A stretch of 64,000 nucleotides of DNA from an uncultured Porphyromonadaceae bacterium (GCA_947649495.1 CANSRU010000003.1:1-64000), one strand, 5' to 3'; counted from the first letter of the stretch, positions 18,191 to 28,265 are shown. The notes: generated from the sequence alone by a model not told the origin. Program-made: numbers and translations.

Positions 18191-19573
18191 ATGAAACAGA
18201 TGACCCTCAAAGCGCCTTTTTCAGTTCATGGTAAAGGCCTGCATTCCGGACTTGTCATCGATGCGGAATTTCTTCCCGCACCAGACAATCACGGTTATAA
18301 GTTTCAGCGTGTGGATCTGGAGGATGCTCCGGTGATTGATGCTCTTGCTGAAAATGTGGTTCAGACATCGCGCGGCACCACAATTGCTCGCGGAGAGGTG
18401 ACTGTAAGCACCATAGAGCATGCAATGTCGGCATTATATGCAGCCGGTATTGACAATGTGCTTGTAAAAATCAATGGCCCTGAGATGCCTATTCTTGATG
18501 GAAGCGCAAAGGAATTTTGTGAAAAGATCGAGGAAGTCGGTGTCGTTGACCAAAAATCGGAGAAGGATTATTATATTGTAAAACAGAAAATGGAATTGCG
18601 CGATGACGAAACGGGTTCGTCTATTGTGGTTCTTCCTGATTCTGATTTCAGTGTTGATGTGATGATTCAGTTCGATTCGCCCGTATTGCCCAACCAGTAT
18701 GCCTCGCTTGAGTGCATGGAGGATTTTGGCAAGGATGTTTCGGCATCACGTACATTCGTTTTTGTACGGGAGATTGAACCTCTGGTAAAGCATAACCTTA
18801 TAAAAGGTGGTGACCTTGAAAATGCAGTTGTGATATACGACCGCGCCATGGAGCAGTCGGAATTGGATAGATTGGCTGATATAATGGGCGTGGAGCATAA
18901 GGAAGTAGCAGAGTTTGGCTATATTCAGTCGCGTCCATTGGTATTCCCCAATGAGCCCGCACGCCACAAATTGTTGGATGTCCTGGGTGACCTTGCATTG
19001 ATAGGCCGTCCGATTAAGGGAAAAGTTATCGCTACGCGTCCCGGACATGCCATAAACACTAAGTTCGCTAAGAAAATCAGAAAAGATATAAAGCGACAGG
19101 ATATACAGGCTCCTCTATACGATCCCAATAAGGAACCATTGATGGACAATAACCGTATACGTGAATTGCTCCCACACCGTTATCCATTCCTTTTGGTAGA
19201 CAAAATAATTGAAAAGGGTGCCAACTATATTGTCGGTGTAAAAAACATCACAGCCAACGAGCCGTTCTTTACCGGCCACTTCCCTCAGGAACCTGTGCTT
19301 CCCGGTGTACTCCAGATAGAAGCCATGGCGCAGACCGGTGGACTGTTGGTGCTCAGCACTGTCGATGAACCAGAATTGTATTCTACATACTTCATGAAAA
19401 TCGACAATGTGAAATTCCGTCAGAAAGTGGTTCCGGGCGATACGCTGATATTCCATATCTCGTTTATGACAGAGTTACGCCGCGGATGTGCCGTTATGAA
19501 AGGATATGCTTTTGTCGGAGAAAAGATTGTGTCGGAATGTGAGTTCATGGCTCAGATAATCAAGAATAAATAA
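18191..19573 (+). CDS. lpxC/fabZ: Bifunctional LpxC deacetylase / FabZ dehydratase
   Basis: A 460-residue fusion. Residues 1-305 are LpxC, the zinc-dependent deacetylase that commits UDP-acyl-GlcNAc to lipid A (zinc ligands in TIEHAMSALYAAGIDNV and RHKLLDVLGDLALIG). Residues about 315-460 are FabZ, the hot-dog-fold 3-hydroxyacyl-ACP dehydratase (LPHRYPFLLVDKI, catalytic GHFPQEPVLPGVLQIEAMAQ). The two activities compete for the same hydroxyacyl-ACP pool. This fusion is typical of Bacteroidota. It sits between lpxD and lpxA. Confidence 0.97.
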   Translation: MKQMTLKAPFSVHGKGLHSGLVIDAEFLPAPDNHGYKFQRVDLEDAPVIDALAENVVQTSRGTTIARGEVTVSTIEHAMSALYAAGIDNVLVKINGPEMPILDGSAKEFCEKIEEVGVVDQKSEKDYYIVKQKMELRDDETGSSIVVLPDSDFSVDVMIQFDSPVLPNQYASLECMEDFGKDVSASRTFVFVREIEPLVKHNLIKGGDLENAVVIYDRAMEQSELDRLADIMGVEHKEVAEFGYIQSRPLVFPNEPARHKLLDVLGDLALIGRPIKGKVIATRPGHAINTKFAKKIRKDIKRQDIQAPLYDPNKEPLMDNNRIRELLPHRYPFLLVDKIIEKGANYIVGVKNITANEPFFTGHFPQEPVLPGVLQIEAMAQTGGLLVLSTVDEPELYSTYFMKIDNVKFRQKVVPGDTLIFHISFMTELRRGCAVMKGYAFVGEKIVSECEFMAQIIKNK

Positions 19574-19595
19574 TCAAAACACCTTATTATATATA

Positions 19596-20372
19596 ATGAA
19601 ACAACCGTTAGCATACATACACCCCGCTGCCAAGATAGCACCCAGTGTGGTGATTGATCCGTTTGTTACGATAGAACAAAATGTGGAGATTGGCGAGGGC
19701 ACACGAATCGGTAGCAATGTTACCATAATGGAAGGTGCCAGAATCGGGAAAAACTGTACAATATTCCCCGGTGCTGTAATCAGTGCTGTTCCTCAGGATT
19801 TGAAGTTCCAGGGGGAAGATACTTTGGCGATAATAGGGGATAACACTACAATCCGTGAGTGTGTCACTATAAACAGAGGTACTGCAGCAAAAGGTAAGAC
19901 TGTGGTTGGAAACAACTGTCTGATAATGGCGTACTGTCATGTTGCCCATGATTGTGTGGTTGGAGATAATGTTATAATGTCAAATGCAACGCAACTTGCC
20001 GGAGAGGTAGTGGTTGACAACTATGCTGTGATAGGCGGTGGTGCATTGGTTCATCAGTTCTGTCACATCGGTCCGCATGTAATGCTTCAGGGTGGCGCGT
20101 TGGTAAATAAGGATATTCCTCCGTATGTTAAGGCTGCACGTGAACCGATAGCCTATGCCGGAGTAAATTCCATCGGTTTGCGTCGCCGTGGCTTTACAAG
20201 CGAATCCATACGCGACATTCAGGAAATATACCGTTATCTCTATCTTTCCGGGTTGAACAATACCGAGGCCGTTGAGAGAATAGAGGCAGAACTTCCGGCA
20301 ACAAAAGAACGTGATGAGATAATTATGTTTGTGCGAAATTCAAAACGTGGTATCATCAAAGGATACGTATGA
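19596..20372 (+). CDS. lpxA: UDP-N-acetylglucosamine acyltransferase LpxA
   Basis: A 258-residue trimeric left-handed beta-helix enzyme that starts lipid A synthesis by acylating UDP-GlcNAc. Hexapeptide repeats run from residue 6 to about 190. The catalytic His lies in AYCHVAHDCVVGDNVIMSN. The C-terminal helical domain has VNSIGLRRRGFTSESI, the family's UDP-binding region. Normal length. It is last in the lpx operon and ends at a strong bidirectional terminator. Confidence 0.97.
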   Translation: MKQPLAYIHPAAKIAPSVVIDPFVTIEQNVEIGEGTRIGSNVTIMEGARIGKNCTIFPGAVISAVPQDLKFQGEDTLAIIGDNTTIRECVTINRGTAAKGKTVVGNNCLIMAYCHVAHDCVVGDNVIMSNATQLAGEVVVDNYAVIGGGALVHQFCHIGPHVMLQGGALVNKDIPPYVKAAREPIAYAGVNSIGLRRRGFTSESIRDIQEIYRYLYLSGLNNTEAVERIEAELPATKERDEIIMFVRNSKRGIIKGYV

Positions 20373-20394
20373 TTTGGAGCTATAAACACATGCT

Positions 20395-20442
20395 ATATAA
20401 CAATAAATCCTGTTCCATCCGGAACAGGATTTATTGTTATAT
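20395..20442. terminator. Bidirectional terminator between lpxA and the transglutaminase gene
   Basis: 22-bp perfect stem (ATATAACAATAAATCCTGTTCC and its complement) with a 4-nt loop ATCC, between two convergent genes. The lower stem is A/T-rich and so supplies U-rich tracts on both strands. Confidence 0.88.
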
Positions 20443-20452
20443 AGGTAAATGA

Positions 20453-23071
20453 TTACCTGAGTTTCCGTATTGTATCCATCAGTTTGTTGCCAAGTCCGAT
20501 ATTATATCCTTGTGACAGGAATACGATCCGATTGAATGTGTCGGCAATTATGAATATCGGATAATCACCGCTACGTATATTTAGTCCGGATTTCAGCTTT
20601 GATTTTATATCTCCGGAAATATCGGTACCGAAAATTGCATTTTCAGGCAATTGTGGCAGTTGTGACATGTCCATTCTGGATGATTCCTCGGGAGTGTCAT
20701 ACAACAGGAGTATGCTGCGTCCCCAGTCCTGTAATTCATCTTTATATTCAGATATATTACGCAGGGCATGATTTGTAGGTTCATGATTCGGGGATATGAG
20801 ACCGATTATATAATATCCGCGCCCTGTAGTGGATAATATGGATTTCTCTTCTGTCCGGTCTATGGGGATATATTTGCTTTCAGAATCGAAAGAGCCTATT
20901 ACCTGAACTTGTGAATTGTCTTCCCGCATAAAGAGGGTATCTGTGGTAAGACTGTCGGGTACTATATCCAACATGCGTATATGAGATAAGACGCTGCCAT
21001 CGGCAAGGCGTTGGCCCGTAACTGTCATATATTTACCAGAATCCAGTAGCACCGGATTACTGAATAACTCGCTCCAAGGTATAAAGTCCGGAAAGGTAAG
21101 CAGTTGCGGTTCGCCATCTGATATTCTCGAGATAGAGAAGTGGGTGTAATATTTTGGATCTGGTAGTGTGTGGTTGGGTGAATATATCAGCTGTAAAGTT
21201 CCCTTTGGGGCGACGTTGGATGCCGGAGGTGTATTAGAGTCTAATGTCGCATCATGCCATGTAGAGGTTGAATCAGCCCATTGTACCTTTCCTGTAATCG
21301 GGTCGATTCTTGCGGGGATTCCAATCGCTCTTGCTCCGGCAACAAAAAATATGTCCCTTGATTTTCGAGATGTATTACGGTTATGCCATACAGACTCCGG
21401 TTTCATTGTAGCTTGTTCGGGATACCATGTCTTGTCAGTCCGGATATTGTTTTTTACCCATTCTTCCCATAGAGCAGGATTTTTACGGAATATGGAGCGG
21501 TCTTCCGCAACGATATTGTTGATGAAAAATGCCTTATATGGAGTTAGTTCCTCGAGGTCAATGCGGGGAGAAAGTATGTAAGGGAAGTATAGCGGAGTGT
21601 CGTATTCAGGGGTGGCCATATGGTCGTCCAGAACTTCCAATGTGACATCGGTCAGGTCTTTTTCCGACAGTGATTGCAATAAGGCAATTGCTTTCGGACG
21701 CATGTCCAGATTCTGCTTCTCAATGAAATTAGTGATTATAGCATGATTGCCTCGTGATTTGGTCAATAAATCCATTATAGCCTGTTCGTCAATATTCCAT
21801 TTACGGGCCAATTCCTTGGCTGTATCACAATCAATGAAGGTCGCTATGTAACTGTTGCGAATGGAGTCTTCTTTTGCAAGACGAAGGTTATTGGCATTCC
21901 GTTCACAGTCGGTTACGGCAACATGCTCTATCCCCGCTTTCGGAGGTACAATGTCTAAATTCAGAATGGAAGCGGATGGATTTTCGGAGATAACAATGGT
22001 TACATCATTATCTTTGCCAACAGTACATTTTTTGAATCCGAATCGTTGTCCATCAGTGGCCCATGCTATAATATCACCCATTCCGCATATTAAAGAGGCT
22101 TTTCCATCGGCATCAGTGCGTTTTGATGCAACAGGATAGAATTCTGCATAATTGTATATGCGGAACGACACATTGGCATTCGGTTGAGGCAATCCGTTGA
22201 TGTCTGTTACCTTTACTGTAATTTGGTCTACCGGAGCATAATTGGAGGTTACATTTATATCTGTGTTTCCCGCTGTACGGTTAAGAGTTTCTTCTCCACC
22301 TGCATAATTGCCGAATACTCTGGCGTGCATAAGCATACCTCTCGAGGCCGGGGAGTTGAACCATCCAAGATTCAATACAGGTTCAGGTTCGCACGCTCCA
22401 AGGAAGTACCATTTGCCATCGGCCCATGCTTCTACCCAGGCGTGATTATCGTCGGTATGAGCCCAACGTGGTGTGTAAACTTGTCGGGCCGGTATTCCCA
22501 TGGCGCGTAGTGCGGCCACGGTGAATGTCGATTCTTCCCCACATCGACCTATTGCAGAACTTGTTGATTGAAGGGGAGAGTGTGTACGGCCGTCGGATGG
22601 TTGGTAGGAGACTTTTTCATGGCACCAATGGTTAATCTCAAGAATGGCGTCCTGCATCGACATGTTTATTATACGACTCTTAAGCTCGTTGTAAAATTGT
22701 GGCCGATGAGTGTCGAGTGCTTCATTATTGACGCGAAGCGGGAGTACAAAATGTAAAAATTCTGTTTTGTGGACGGTTGTACCCCAAGGCATTTCTTCCG
22801 ATGCCTTTAATGCCGGATTTATGGCATAGTTTAAGTAAAAATCCAAGCTCCGGTCGGTGATATCAGACAAAGGCATGTAGGCATACAGCATTTTTATGCA
22901 GTCTATTTGTTCCGGAGATAAATCCCGGAGTTGGTTCTCTGTAATAGGTATTGTGCCTGACGCTTTTCTTTTCTGATAGTCATGTTCAATATTGACTGAT
23001 ATGTTATCTCCGGCTTTTATTTCCGGAGTTACAGCCAACAATAGAATCAGAATCGGAATTATATGTTTCAT
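20453..23071 (-). CDS. Secreted transglutaminase-like protein with redoxin-like C-terminus
   Basis: An 872-residue exported protein (signal peptide MKHIIPILILLLAVTPEIKA). The transglutaminase-like Cys-His-Asp core is at Cys177 (GRCGEES), His210 (DDNHAWVEAW) and Asp218 (ADGKW). Next comes a carboxypeptidase-regulatory-like Ig segment (ITVKVTDINGLPQPNANVSF, about 280-370). A second, degenerate transglutaminase-like block lies near 560-610 (FFVAGARAIGIPARIDP), without an obvious Cys in the equivalent place. The last 130 residues resemble a thioredoxin/AhpC fold (ILLLYDTPEE, PIFIIADTFNRIVFLSQGY) but lack a CxxC. It probably acts as a periplasmic peptidase or amidase; substrate unknown. Last gene behind fucosidase and cutC. 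Confidence 0.8.
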   Translation of the reverse strand: MKHIIPILILLLAVTPEIKAGDNISVNIEHDYQKRKASGTIPITENQLRDLSPEQIDCIKMLYAYMPLSDITDRSLDFYLNYAINPALKASEEMPWGTTVHKTEFLHFVLPLRVNNEALDTHRPQFYNELKSRIINMSMQDAILEINHWCHEKVSYQPSDGRTHSPLQSTSSAIGRCGEESTFTVAALRAMGIPARQVYTPRWAHTDDNHAWVEAWADGKWYFLGACEPEPVLNLGWFNSPASRGMLMHARVFGNYAGGEETLNRTAGNTDINVTSNYAPVDQITVKVTDINGLPQPNANVSFRIYNYAEFYPVASKRTDADGKASLICGMGDIIAWATDGQRFGFKKCTVGKDNDVTIVISENPSASILNLDIVPPKAGIEHVAVTDCERNANNLRLAKEDSIRNSYIATFIDCDTAKELARKWNIDEQAIMDLLTKSRGNHAIITNFIEKQNLDMRPKAIALLQSLSEKDLTDVTLEVLDDHMATPEYDTPLYFPYILSPRIDLEELTPYKAFFINNIVAEDRSIFRKNPALWEEWVKNNIRTDKTWYPEQATMKPESVWHNRNTSRKSRDIFFVAGARAIGIPARIDPITGKVQWADSTSTWHDATLDSNTPPASNVAPKGTLQLIYSPNHTLPDPKYYTHFSISRISDGEPQLLTFPDFIPWSELFSNPVLLDSGKYMTVTGQRLADGSVLSHIRMLDIVPDSLTTDTLFMREDNSQVQVIGSFDSESKYIPIDRTEEKSILSTTGRGYYIIGLISPNHEPTNHALRNISEYKDELQDWGRSILLLYDTPEESSRMDMSQLPQLPENAIFGTDISGDIKSKLKSGLNIRSGDYPIFIIADTFNRIVFLSQGYNIGLGNKLMDTIRKLR

Positions 23072-23079
23072 AATGTGGG

Positions 23080-23835
23080 TTATGTGTGAACAATGTGTGA
23101 AAGTTGAGCCACAGTATGTGCTGAGGTGACGTATCTGGAATATTCATCTTTACCTTTATCGCCCATATTTACGCGATTGTTCCGGTATGTCATCTGGCTT
23201 TGCACGAGTTCCCGTGCAGACGCATGTAATTCCAATATCTCAGAACTGTCGAGAATAAATTTAGCGTTGAGAGGTGTTACACCGCCACCTGCAAGAATGG
23301 TTATCTGATTTCCTACACGTTGGTTTAATGCTCTCAAAGTGTCTATACCGGCTTCGGCTGATTCGGCGCAACCGGATGTCAGTATGCGATTGCACCCAAG
23401 GGCTGCTATCTGTTCGGCAGCCTCCATTGGGTTACGGCACACGTCGAAGGCACGGTGGAATGTAATATTCATATTACCTGCATGTCTGATAAGTTCGCGG
23501 CAAATGTCGAAATCGATATCTCCTGATGACGTCAGCGCTCCTATCACAATTCCATGTGCGCCAAGTTCTTTTACCATGTCAATATCATATAACATGGCTT
23601 GCACTTCTCGACGTGAGTATAAAAAATCACCTCCTCGCGGGCGAATAAGAACGTGAACGGAAATGCCGGGAACGCCAAGGGCACATCTTATAAGACTTAC
23701 AGATGGAGTCAGACCGCCCTCGCCAAGGGCCGAGCATAGTTCTACACGGTCGGCTCCTCCAGAAGCGGCTGCCACGACACTGTCAATATCGGCAGCGCAT
23801 ATTTCAAGTTTACGTCGGTTGGTTGTCATAATCAA
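23080..23835 (-). CDS. cutC: CutC family protein
   Basis: A 251-residue TIM-barrel protein of the CutC family (LEICAADIDSVVAAASGGADRVELCSALGEGGLTPS at the N-terminus, then VLIRPRGGDFLYS and ITFHRAFDV). CutC was first linked to copper tolerance, but its true activity is not settled. Its ATG overlaps the stop of the upstream fucosidase gene by 4 bp (23832-23835), so the two are translationally coupled. The link with a glycosidase suggests a carbohydrate-related role here; that is inference. Confidence 0.93.
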   Translation of the reverse strand: MIMTTNRRKLEICAADIDSVVAAASGGADRVELCSALGEGGLTPSVSLIRCALGVPGISVHVLIRPRGGDFLYSRREVQAMLYDIDMVKELGAHGIVIGALTSSGDIDFDICRELIRHAGNMNITFHRAFDVCRNPMEAAEQIAALGCNRILTSGCAESAEAGIDTLRALNQRVGNQITILAGGGVTPLNAKFILDSSEILELHASARELVQSQMTYRNNRVNMGDKGKDEYSRYVTSAHTVAQLSHIVHT

Positions 23836-25145
23836 TTGGTGATTAGCTCCACAACAAAATCAATGGCTGTGGTGTCACGTGGTGGTATTTGCAATTCATA
23901 GCCATTGTCCTTGCGATGTATGGTCAAAGGCTTGCGTGATATATAGTCTACGTTTTTTTTCACCTTACAGGTAAGTGGTAAATGTACGGATGTTACATCC
24001 GGATCCAAGATGTGTACAAACAGACGGTTGCCTTTACGGGTGGTAGTGCCCCACGGTTGTGCCTGAAAATCGCCGGCGGAGGTTCCGTATATTGTTTCGC
24101 CATAAGTTCTCATCCATTGTCCGATATCTTTCAATCTGGCGAGGGCTGTTTCAGGTAGCTCTCCATTTGGCTGCGGACCGATATTCAGAAGTAAATTGGC
24201 TCCCATGCCGGCAGTCTTTATCAAATAATGTATCAGGGTCCTGGAATCTTTGTAGTTTTGATCGGCCACTTTGTATCCCCACATGCCGTTCATCGTCTGA
24301 CACGTTTCCAATGGAAGTCTGGAAATAGCCTGACCGGAATAACCTGCTGTATTTTCGCCGGGGACATCCCGTTCAAAAATTTGTATGTCTTCTCCTTCAA
24401 ATGGCGTTTGGTGATGGTTGTTGCCCACAAGGCATTTGGGTTGCAGTCTGTGTATCAAATCGTATTGAGGCCGCAATTGCCAGTCAAAAGGTATGCTGTC
24501 GGAATCGTGGTCCCACCAGCCATCAAACCATATCGCTCCTATTTCACCGTATTGGGTTAACAATTCGGTCAATTGTTTATTCATAAAATCGTAGTAACCG
24601 GGCCAGTTGCGCAGTGTGGTGTCGCGTCCTGTCTCAAGTCCGGTTCGACCGGAAGGATAGTCCGGACGTGTCCAGTCAATATGTGAATAGTATAAGTGTA
24701 GCTTTATACCTTGGTTGTGACATTCGTCGGCAAGTTCTTTTATGATGTCGCGTTTGAACGGTGTTGCATCAACAATATTGAAGTCAGATTCTTTTGTGTG
24801 CCACATTGAGAATCCGTCGTGATGGCGTGATGTGAAGCATATATATTTCGCACCGGAATCTTTAATGGCTCTAACCCATTCCGATGCATTGAAATCTGCA
24901 GGATAAAAACCCTTTGCCGCTTTGGCATATTCTTTAGCGTCTATACCATAGTTGAGATACCATTCACCTTGTCCGAACATGCTGTAGATTCCCCAGTGGA
25001 TAAATATGCCGAATCCATTGTCGGCAAATTCCTTGCGGGACTGAATTATATCATCGGATGGGGTGTAGGGTTGCTCTTGTGCATATGTATGGAGTACAGT
25101 GCCTGATATGAGCAGGCTGAGAAGAAGGTGGCTAATGCATTTCAT
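23832..25145 (-). CDS. Alpha-L-fucosidase (GH29), secreted
   Basis: A GH29-type alpha-L-fucosidase of 437 residues from the chosen start, which cleaves terminal fucose from glycans. The ORF track begins 88 codons upstream, but the ATG at 25145 begins a clear signal peptide (MKCISHLLLSLLISGTVLHTYAQ), so that start is preferred. Family marks: WGIYSMFGQGEWYL, the SRHHDGFSMW motif and the nucleophile Asp in GAIWFDGWW. The short C-terminal beta domain ends at ELITN. It should be periplasmic or surface-exposed and act on host mucin or dietary fucosides. It leads a fucosidase-cutC-transglutaminase operon. Confidence 0.9.
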   Translation of the reverse strand: MKCISHLLLSLLISGTVLHTYAQEQPYTPSDDIIQSRKEFADNGFGIFIHWGIYSMFGQGEWYLNYGIDAKEYAKAAKGFYPADFNASEWVRAIKDSGAKYICFTSRHHDGFSMWHTKESDFNIVDATPFKRDIIKELADECHNQGIKLHLYYSHIDWTRPDYPSGRTGLETGRDTTLRNWPGYYDFMNKQLTELLTQYGEIGAIWFDGWWDHDSDSIPFDWQLRPQYDLIHRLQPKCLVGNNHHQTPFEGEDIQIFERDVPGENTAGYSGQAISRLPLETCQTMNGMWGYKVADQNYKDSRTLIHYLIKTAGMGANLLLNIGPQPNGELPETALARLKDIGQWMRTYGETIYGTSAGDFQAQPWGTTTRKGNRLFVHILDPDVTSVHLPLTCKVKKNVDYISRKPLTIHRKDNGYELQIPPRDTTAIDFVVELITN

Positions 25146-25254
25146 GGCTTTACAGTTACGGTGAGGGTAAAAAAGAGCAAAGGAATCTAACAGGTATGTG
25201 CCCACGGATTCCTTTGCTATGTATGAGTTTTTTATGATGTGATGAAGCGGACGG

Positions 25255-25617
25255 TTAGAAGGGGATGTCTTCTTCCGGGCTGCTTTGTGCAAAATCAACA
25301 GGTGCAGGCGGGGCAAACGGTACTCCGGCAGCGGCCTCAGGTGTTGCCGCACCTTCTTTATCCACTTTCCATCCGCGTATACCGGTGTACCAACGACCAT
25401 TGTACTCACGGCTTTCTATGTCAAAACTGAGTGTCACAACTTCTCCTACATTGAGTGGATATTGGTCCGCACGTTCGCCAAACAAGTCAAAATGAACTTT
25501 TTTAGGATATGTTTCCATGGTCTCAAGCACATATTCGCGCTTTTTCCAGTTGTTTCCGCTTTTTGACACTCCAGACTGCTCTGGCAGGGAGAGAATGATT
25601 TTTCCTTTTATTTCCAT
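25255..25617 (-). CDS. DUF3127 protein
   Basis: A 120-residue cytoplasmic protein of the DUF3127 family, common in Bacteroidota. An OB-fold-like core (MEIKGKIILSLPEQSG, NWKKREYVLETMETYPKKVHFDLFGE, VTLSFDIESREYNGRWYTGIRGWKV) is followed by a low-complexity Ala/Pro tail ending in EEDIPF, which resembles the acidic C-terminal tip of single-stranded DNA-binding proteins. That resemblance suggests nucleic-acid binding (inference). The start at 25617 is chosen over the track's 25752 because a consensus promoter sits between them. Confidence 0.85.
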   Translation of the reverse strand: MEIKGKIILSLPEQSGVSKSGNNWKKREYVLETMETYPKKVHFDLFGERADQYPLNVGEVVTLSFDIESREYNGRWYTGIRGWKVDKEGAATPEAAAGVPFAPPAPVDFAQSSPEEDIPF

Positions 25618-25664
25618 GTTGTGGAATGTGGTTTTAAATGATTTACTATTTGATATTGCAATTA

Positions 25665-25696
25665 CAAATGTAGCGAGATAATGGATAAACAGCAAA
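25665..25696 (-). promoter_or_regulatory. Promoter of the DUF3127 gene
   Basis: On the minus strand: TTTG (25696-25693), a 20-nt spacer and TACATTTG (25672-25665). Predicted start near 25660, leader about 43 nt. It lies inside the track's longer ORF and so argues for the downstream ATG. Confidence 0.8.
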
Positions 25697-25770
25697 TAAT
25701 ATAATGGAAAGTTTTCTACCGGCACATAATAAATTAGTAACTTTACCAACAAATATAATATGATATAACA

Positions 25771-26205
25771 ATGGCAGACAATGGTGTTTGGTGGACTGCG
25801 CCTACAAGCAGTGAGAGCGGTCTGGTGATAATGGTTACCGGAAGAAAGGATATAGATAAATTCCGCAATAACCCCAGATTTGACAAGCGGGTGGAAGTTA
25901 CATGGAAATATTCCGGTGATAAGTCTGGAATGCCGGATAAAGCAACCTCTACGCTAATGGAAGAGGTGCAGGACGCTCTTGTGGCGGCGTTTGATAAAGA
26001 TCCGGTCGCGGTATTGACCGGTATATTCACGGGTGACAATCAGCGTGATTGGATATTTTACACGTTAAGCACGCATATCTTCGGCCGAAAACTGAATGAG
26101 GCTCTTTCTGATTTCCCCATGTTGCCTATAGAGATATATTGTGAGAACGATGCCGACTGGAATCAATATAATGAAATGTCGGAGGCGGAAATCAAGATGG
26201 ATTAG
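25771..26205 (+). CDS. DUF695 protein
   Basis: A 144-residue cytoplasmic protein matching the DUF695 pattern: WWTAPTSSESGLVIMVTGRKDI, RVEVTWKYSGDKSGMPD, VLTGIFTGDNQRDWIFYTLS and PIEIYCENDADWNQY. No function is known for the family. No catalytic motif is visible. It runs divergently from the DUF3127 gene and converges on ftsH across a hairpin. Confidence 0.8.
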   Translation: MADNGVWWTAPTSSESGLVIMVTGRKDIDKFRNNPRFDKRVEVTWKYSGDKSGMPDKATSTLMEEVQDALVAAFDKDPVAVLTGIFTGDNQRDWIFYTLSTHIFGRKLNEALSDFPMLPIEIYCENDADWNQYNEMSEAEIKMD

Positions 26206-26235
26206 CGTTCCGGTAATTGATGTTCATAATGAATT

Positions 26236-26272
26236 AACGGCATCCCTTGAATTTTTTATTCGGGATGCCGTT
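26236..26272. terminator. Hairpin between the DUF695 gene and ftsH
   Basis: 11-bp perfect stem AACGGCATCCC/GGGATGCCGTT with an AT-rich 15-nt loop, between convergent genes; weak U tract on the plus side (TTTCTGTTATTT). Confidence 0.7.
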
Positions 26273-26276
26273 TCTG

Positions 26277-28265
26277 TTATTTCTGTTCTGGAGGAAGCTG
26301 AGGCATTGGCGGGGGAGTGGGAGCCTCAGGAAGGGCTTTGGTGTCGGTGGGTTCAGCGGTGTTGGCCGCAAGAATCTCGTCGGTGCGTGACACCCATTGC
26401 CGTTTTCCGAAAATTTTCTCAACGTCTTCAGTGAAGATTACCTCCCGGGTTATCAGCACTTCGGCAAGCTGTCCGTGGCCTTCAGCATGTTCTTTCAATA
26501 TCTGCTTGGCCCGTTCGTATTGCTCATTGATTATTCGGGATACCTCTTCGTCGATTGTCCGGGCCCGTTCGTCACTGTATGGTTTGGAAAATCCATAGTC
26601 CTGACCGGTTGAATCGTAATAGCTCAGATTCGGTAATTTCTCGCTCATGCCATAATATACCACCATCGCATAAGCTTGTTTTGTAACACGTTCAAGATCG
26701 TTGGCAGCTCCTGTGGATATTCTGCCAAGAAACAGTTCCTCTGCCGCGCGTCCACCTAATGTGGCGCACATTTCATCCAATATGGCCTGGGTGGGGGTAA
26801 TCTGACGCTCCTCGGGCAGATACCATGCTGCGCCAAGAGCCTTGCCACGAGGCACTATGGTAACTTTAATGAGCGGATTGGCATAGCGAAGATGCCACGA
26901 TACTGTAGCATGTCCCGCTTCATGTATGGCAATGGACTTTTTCTCCTCGTCGGTAGTGATTTTGGAGCGTTTCTCCAATCCACCTATTATCCTGTCCACA
27001 GCATCAATGAAGTCCTGTCGCCCCACGGCCGGATGATTATGGCGGGCAGCTATAAGGGCGGCCTCGTTACATACATTTGCTATATCGGCTCCGGAGAATC
27101 CGGGAGTCTGCCGTGCGAGCAGATCAACATCGACGCTGTCGTCTATCTTGATTTTGCGCAGGTGTACGTTAAATATCGCCACACGGTCGTTGAGATCCGG
27201 CAAGTCAACATATATCTGGCGGTCAAAACGTCCGGCTCGCAACAGTGCTTTGTCGAGAATATCGGCGCGGTTTGTCGCAGCGAGTATTATCACACCGCTA
27301 TTTGTCCCAAAGCCATCCATTTCGGTAAGCAGCTGGTTGAGGGTGTTTTCTCTTTCATCGTTTGCTCCCATGTTGGGATTTCTGCCTCGGGCGCGGCCTA
27401 CGGCATCAATCTCGTCAATGAAAACAATACATGGCGCTTTTTCCTTGGCCTGACGGAAAAGGTCGCGCACACGAGATGCGCCTACACCAACAAACATCTC
27501 GACGAAGTCGCTGCCCGACATGGAGAAGAACGGAACATTGGCTTCGCCGGCAACAGCTTTTGCCAAAAGCGTTTTACCTGTGCCGGGAGGGCCAACAAGC
27601 AGCGCTCCTTTGGGTATCTTACCCCCGAGATTGGTGTAACGCTGCGGGTTTTTAAGGAATTCGACTATCTCTTCTATTTCTGTTTTAGCTTCAGATAAGC
27701 CGGCCACATCCTTGAATGTTACCTGAATAGGACCGTCCTTATCAAATATCTTGGCTTTGGACTTGCCGACACTGAACACTCCGCCACCATTGCTGTCTTT
27801 GCCAGACATTCTACGCATCATCCATAGCCAGAAAGCTATGAGAAGGACAATCGGGCCAAACGACCACAGATAGGTGCTGAAGTCAGAACTCTTTTCATAC
27901 TTGACGGCACCATTGAATTTTCCGGAAGCCTGCCACGCTTCAATCTTACTTTGCAGTATGTCGGCAGAAGGGATATTGGCAAAGATTTTAGCGACACTGC
28001 CTTTTGACAATTCCTCGCCCGGAAATTGCTTTTTGGCGATAGAGTCGGATAGCAGAGCCTCGGCTTCATGTTTGGCGCTGAATACTGTTATCTCCTTTAC
28101 ACCACCATGTTCCACTATTTTTTCAAATTCGGAGAAGCTGACCTCTTTGGTGTGTGCTGTGTCGTCAAGATAAAGCATGCCAAAAAGGAAGATGAACACC
28201 AGGGCGTACATCCAGTACATGCTGAAGCCGAATAATGGCTTTTTTTGTTTTTGAGGGGATTGCAT
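26277..28265 (-). CDS. ftsH: ATP-dependent zinc metalloprotease FtsH
   Basis: A 662-residue membrane-anchored AAA+ protease that degrades misfolded membrane proteins and some regulators. Two transmembrane helices (about 16-32 and 130-146) flank a periplasmic domain. The AAA domain has Walker [14 protein letters not shown], Walker B IVFIDEID and a second region of homology with [18 protein letters not shown]. The zinc site is HEAGH. The C-terminus is Pro-rich. It lies 43 bp after rsfS in the same direction, probably cotranscribed. Confidence 0.97.
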   Translation of the reverse strand: MQSPQKQKKPLFGFSMYWMYALVFIFLFGMLYLDDTAHTKEVSFSEFEKIVEHGGVKEITVFSAKHEAEALLSDSIAKKQFPGEELSKGSVAKIFANIPSADILQSKIEAWQASGKFNGAVKYEKSSDFSTYLWSFGPIVLLIAFWLWMMRRMSGKDSNGGGVFSVGKSKAKIFDKDGPIQVTFKDVAGLSEAKTEIEEIVEFLKNPQRYTNLGGKIPKGALLVGPPGTGKTLLAKAVAGEANVPFFSMSGSDFVEMFVGVGASRVRDLFRQAKEKAPCIVFIDEIDAVGRARGRNPNMGANDERENTLNQLLTEMDGFGTNSGVIILAATNRADILDKALLRAGRFDRQIYVDLPDLNDRVAIFNVHLRKIKIDDSVDVDLLARQTPGFSGADIANVCNEAALIAARHNHPAVGRQDFIDAVDRIIGGLEKRSKITTDEEKKSIAIHEAGHATVSWHLRYANPLIKVTIVPRGKALGAAWYLPEERQITPTQAILDEMCATLGGRAAEELFLGRISTGAANDLERVTKQAYAMVVYYGMSEKLPNLSYYDSTGQDYGFSKPYSDERARTIDEEVSRIINEQYERAKQILKEHAEGHGQLAEVLITREVIFTEDVEKIFGKRQWVSRTDEILAANTAEPTDTKALPEAPTPPPMPQLPPEQK

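Noticed and set aside
25618-25752. Upstream extension of the DUF3127 ORF to 25752
   Set aside because: A consensus promoter lies inside the extension and the DUF3127 family starts at MEIKGK.
26892-27698. 268-residue plus-strand ORF antisense to ftsH
   Set aside because: Covers the AAA and protease core of ftsH in a shadow frame; no recognisable motif.
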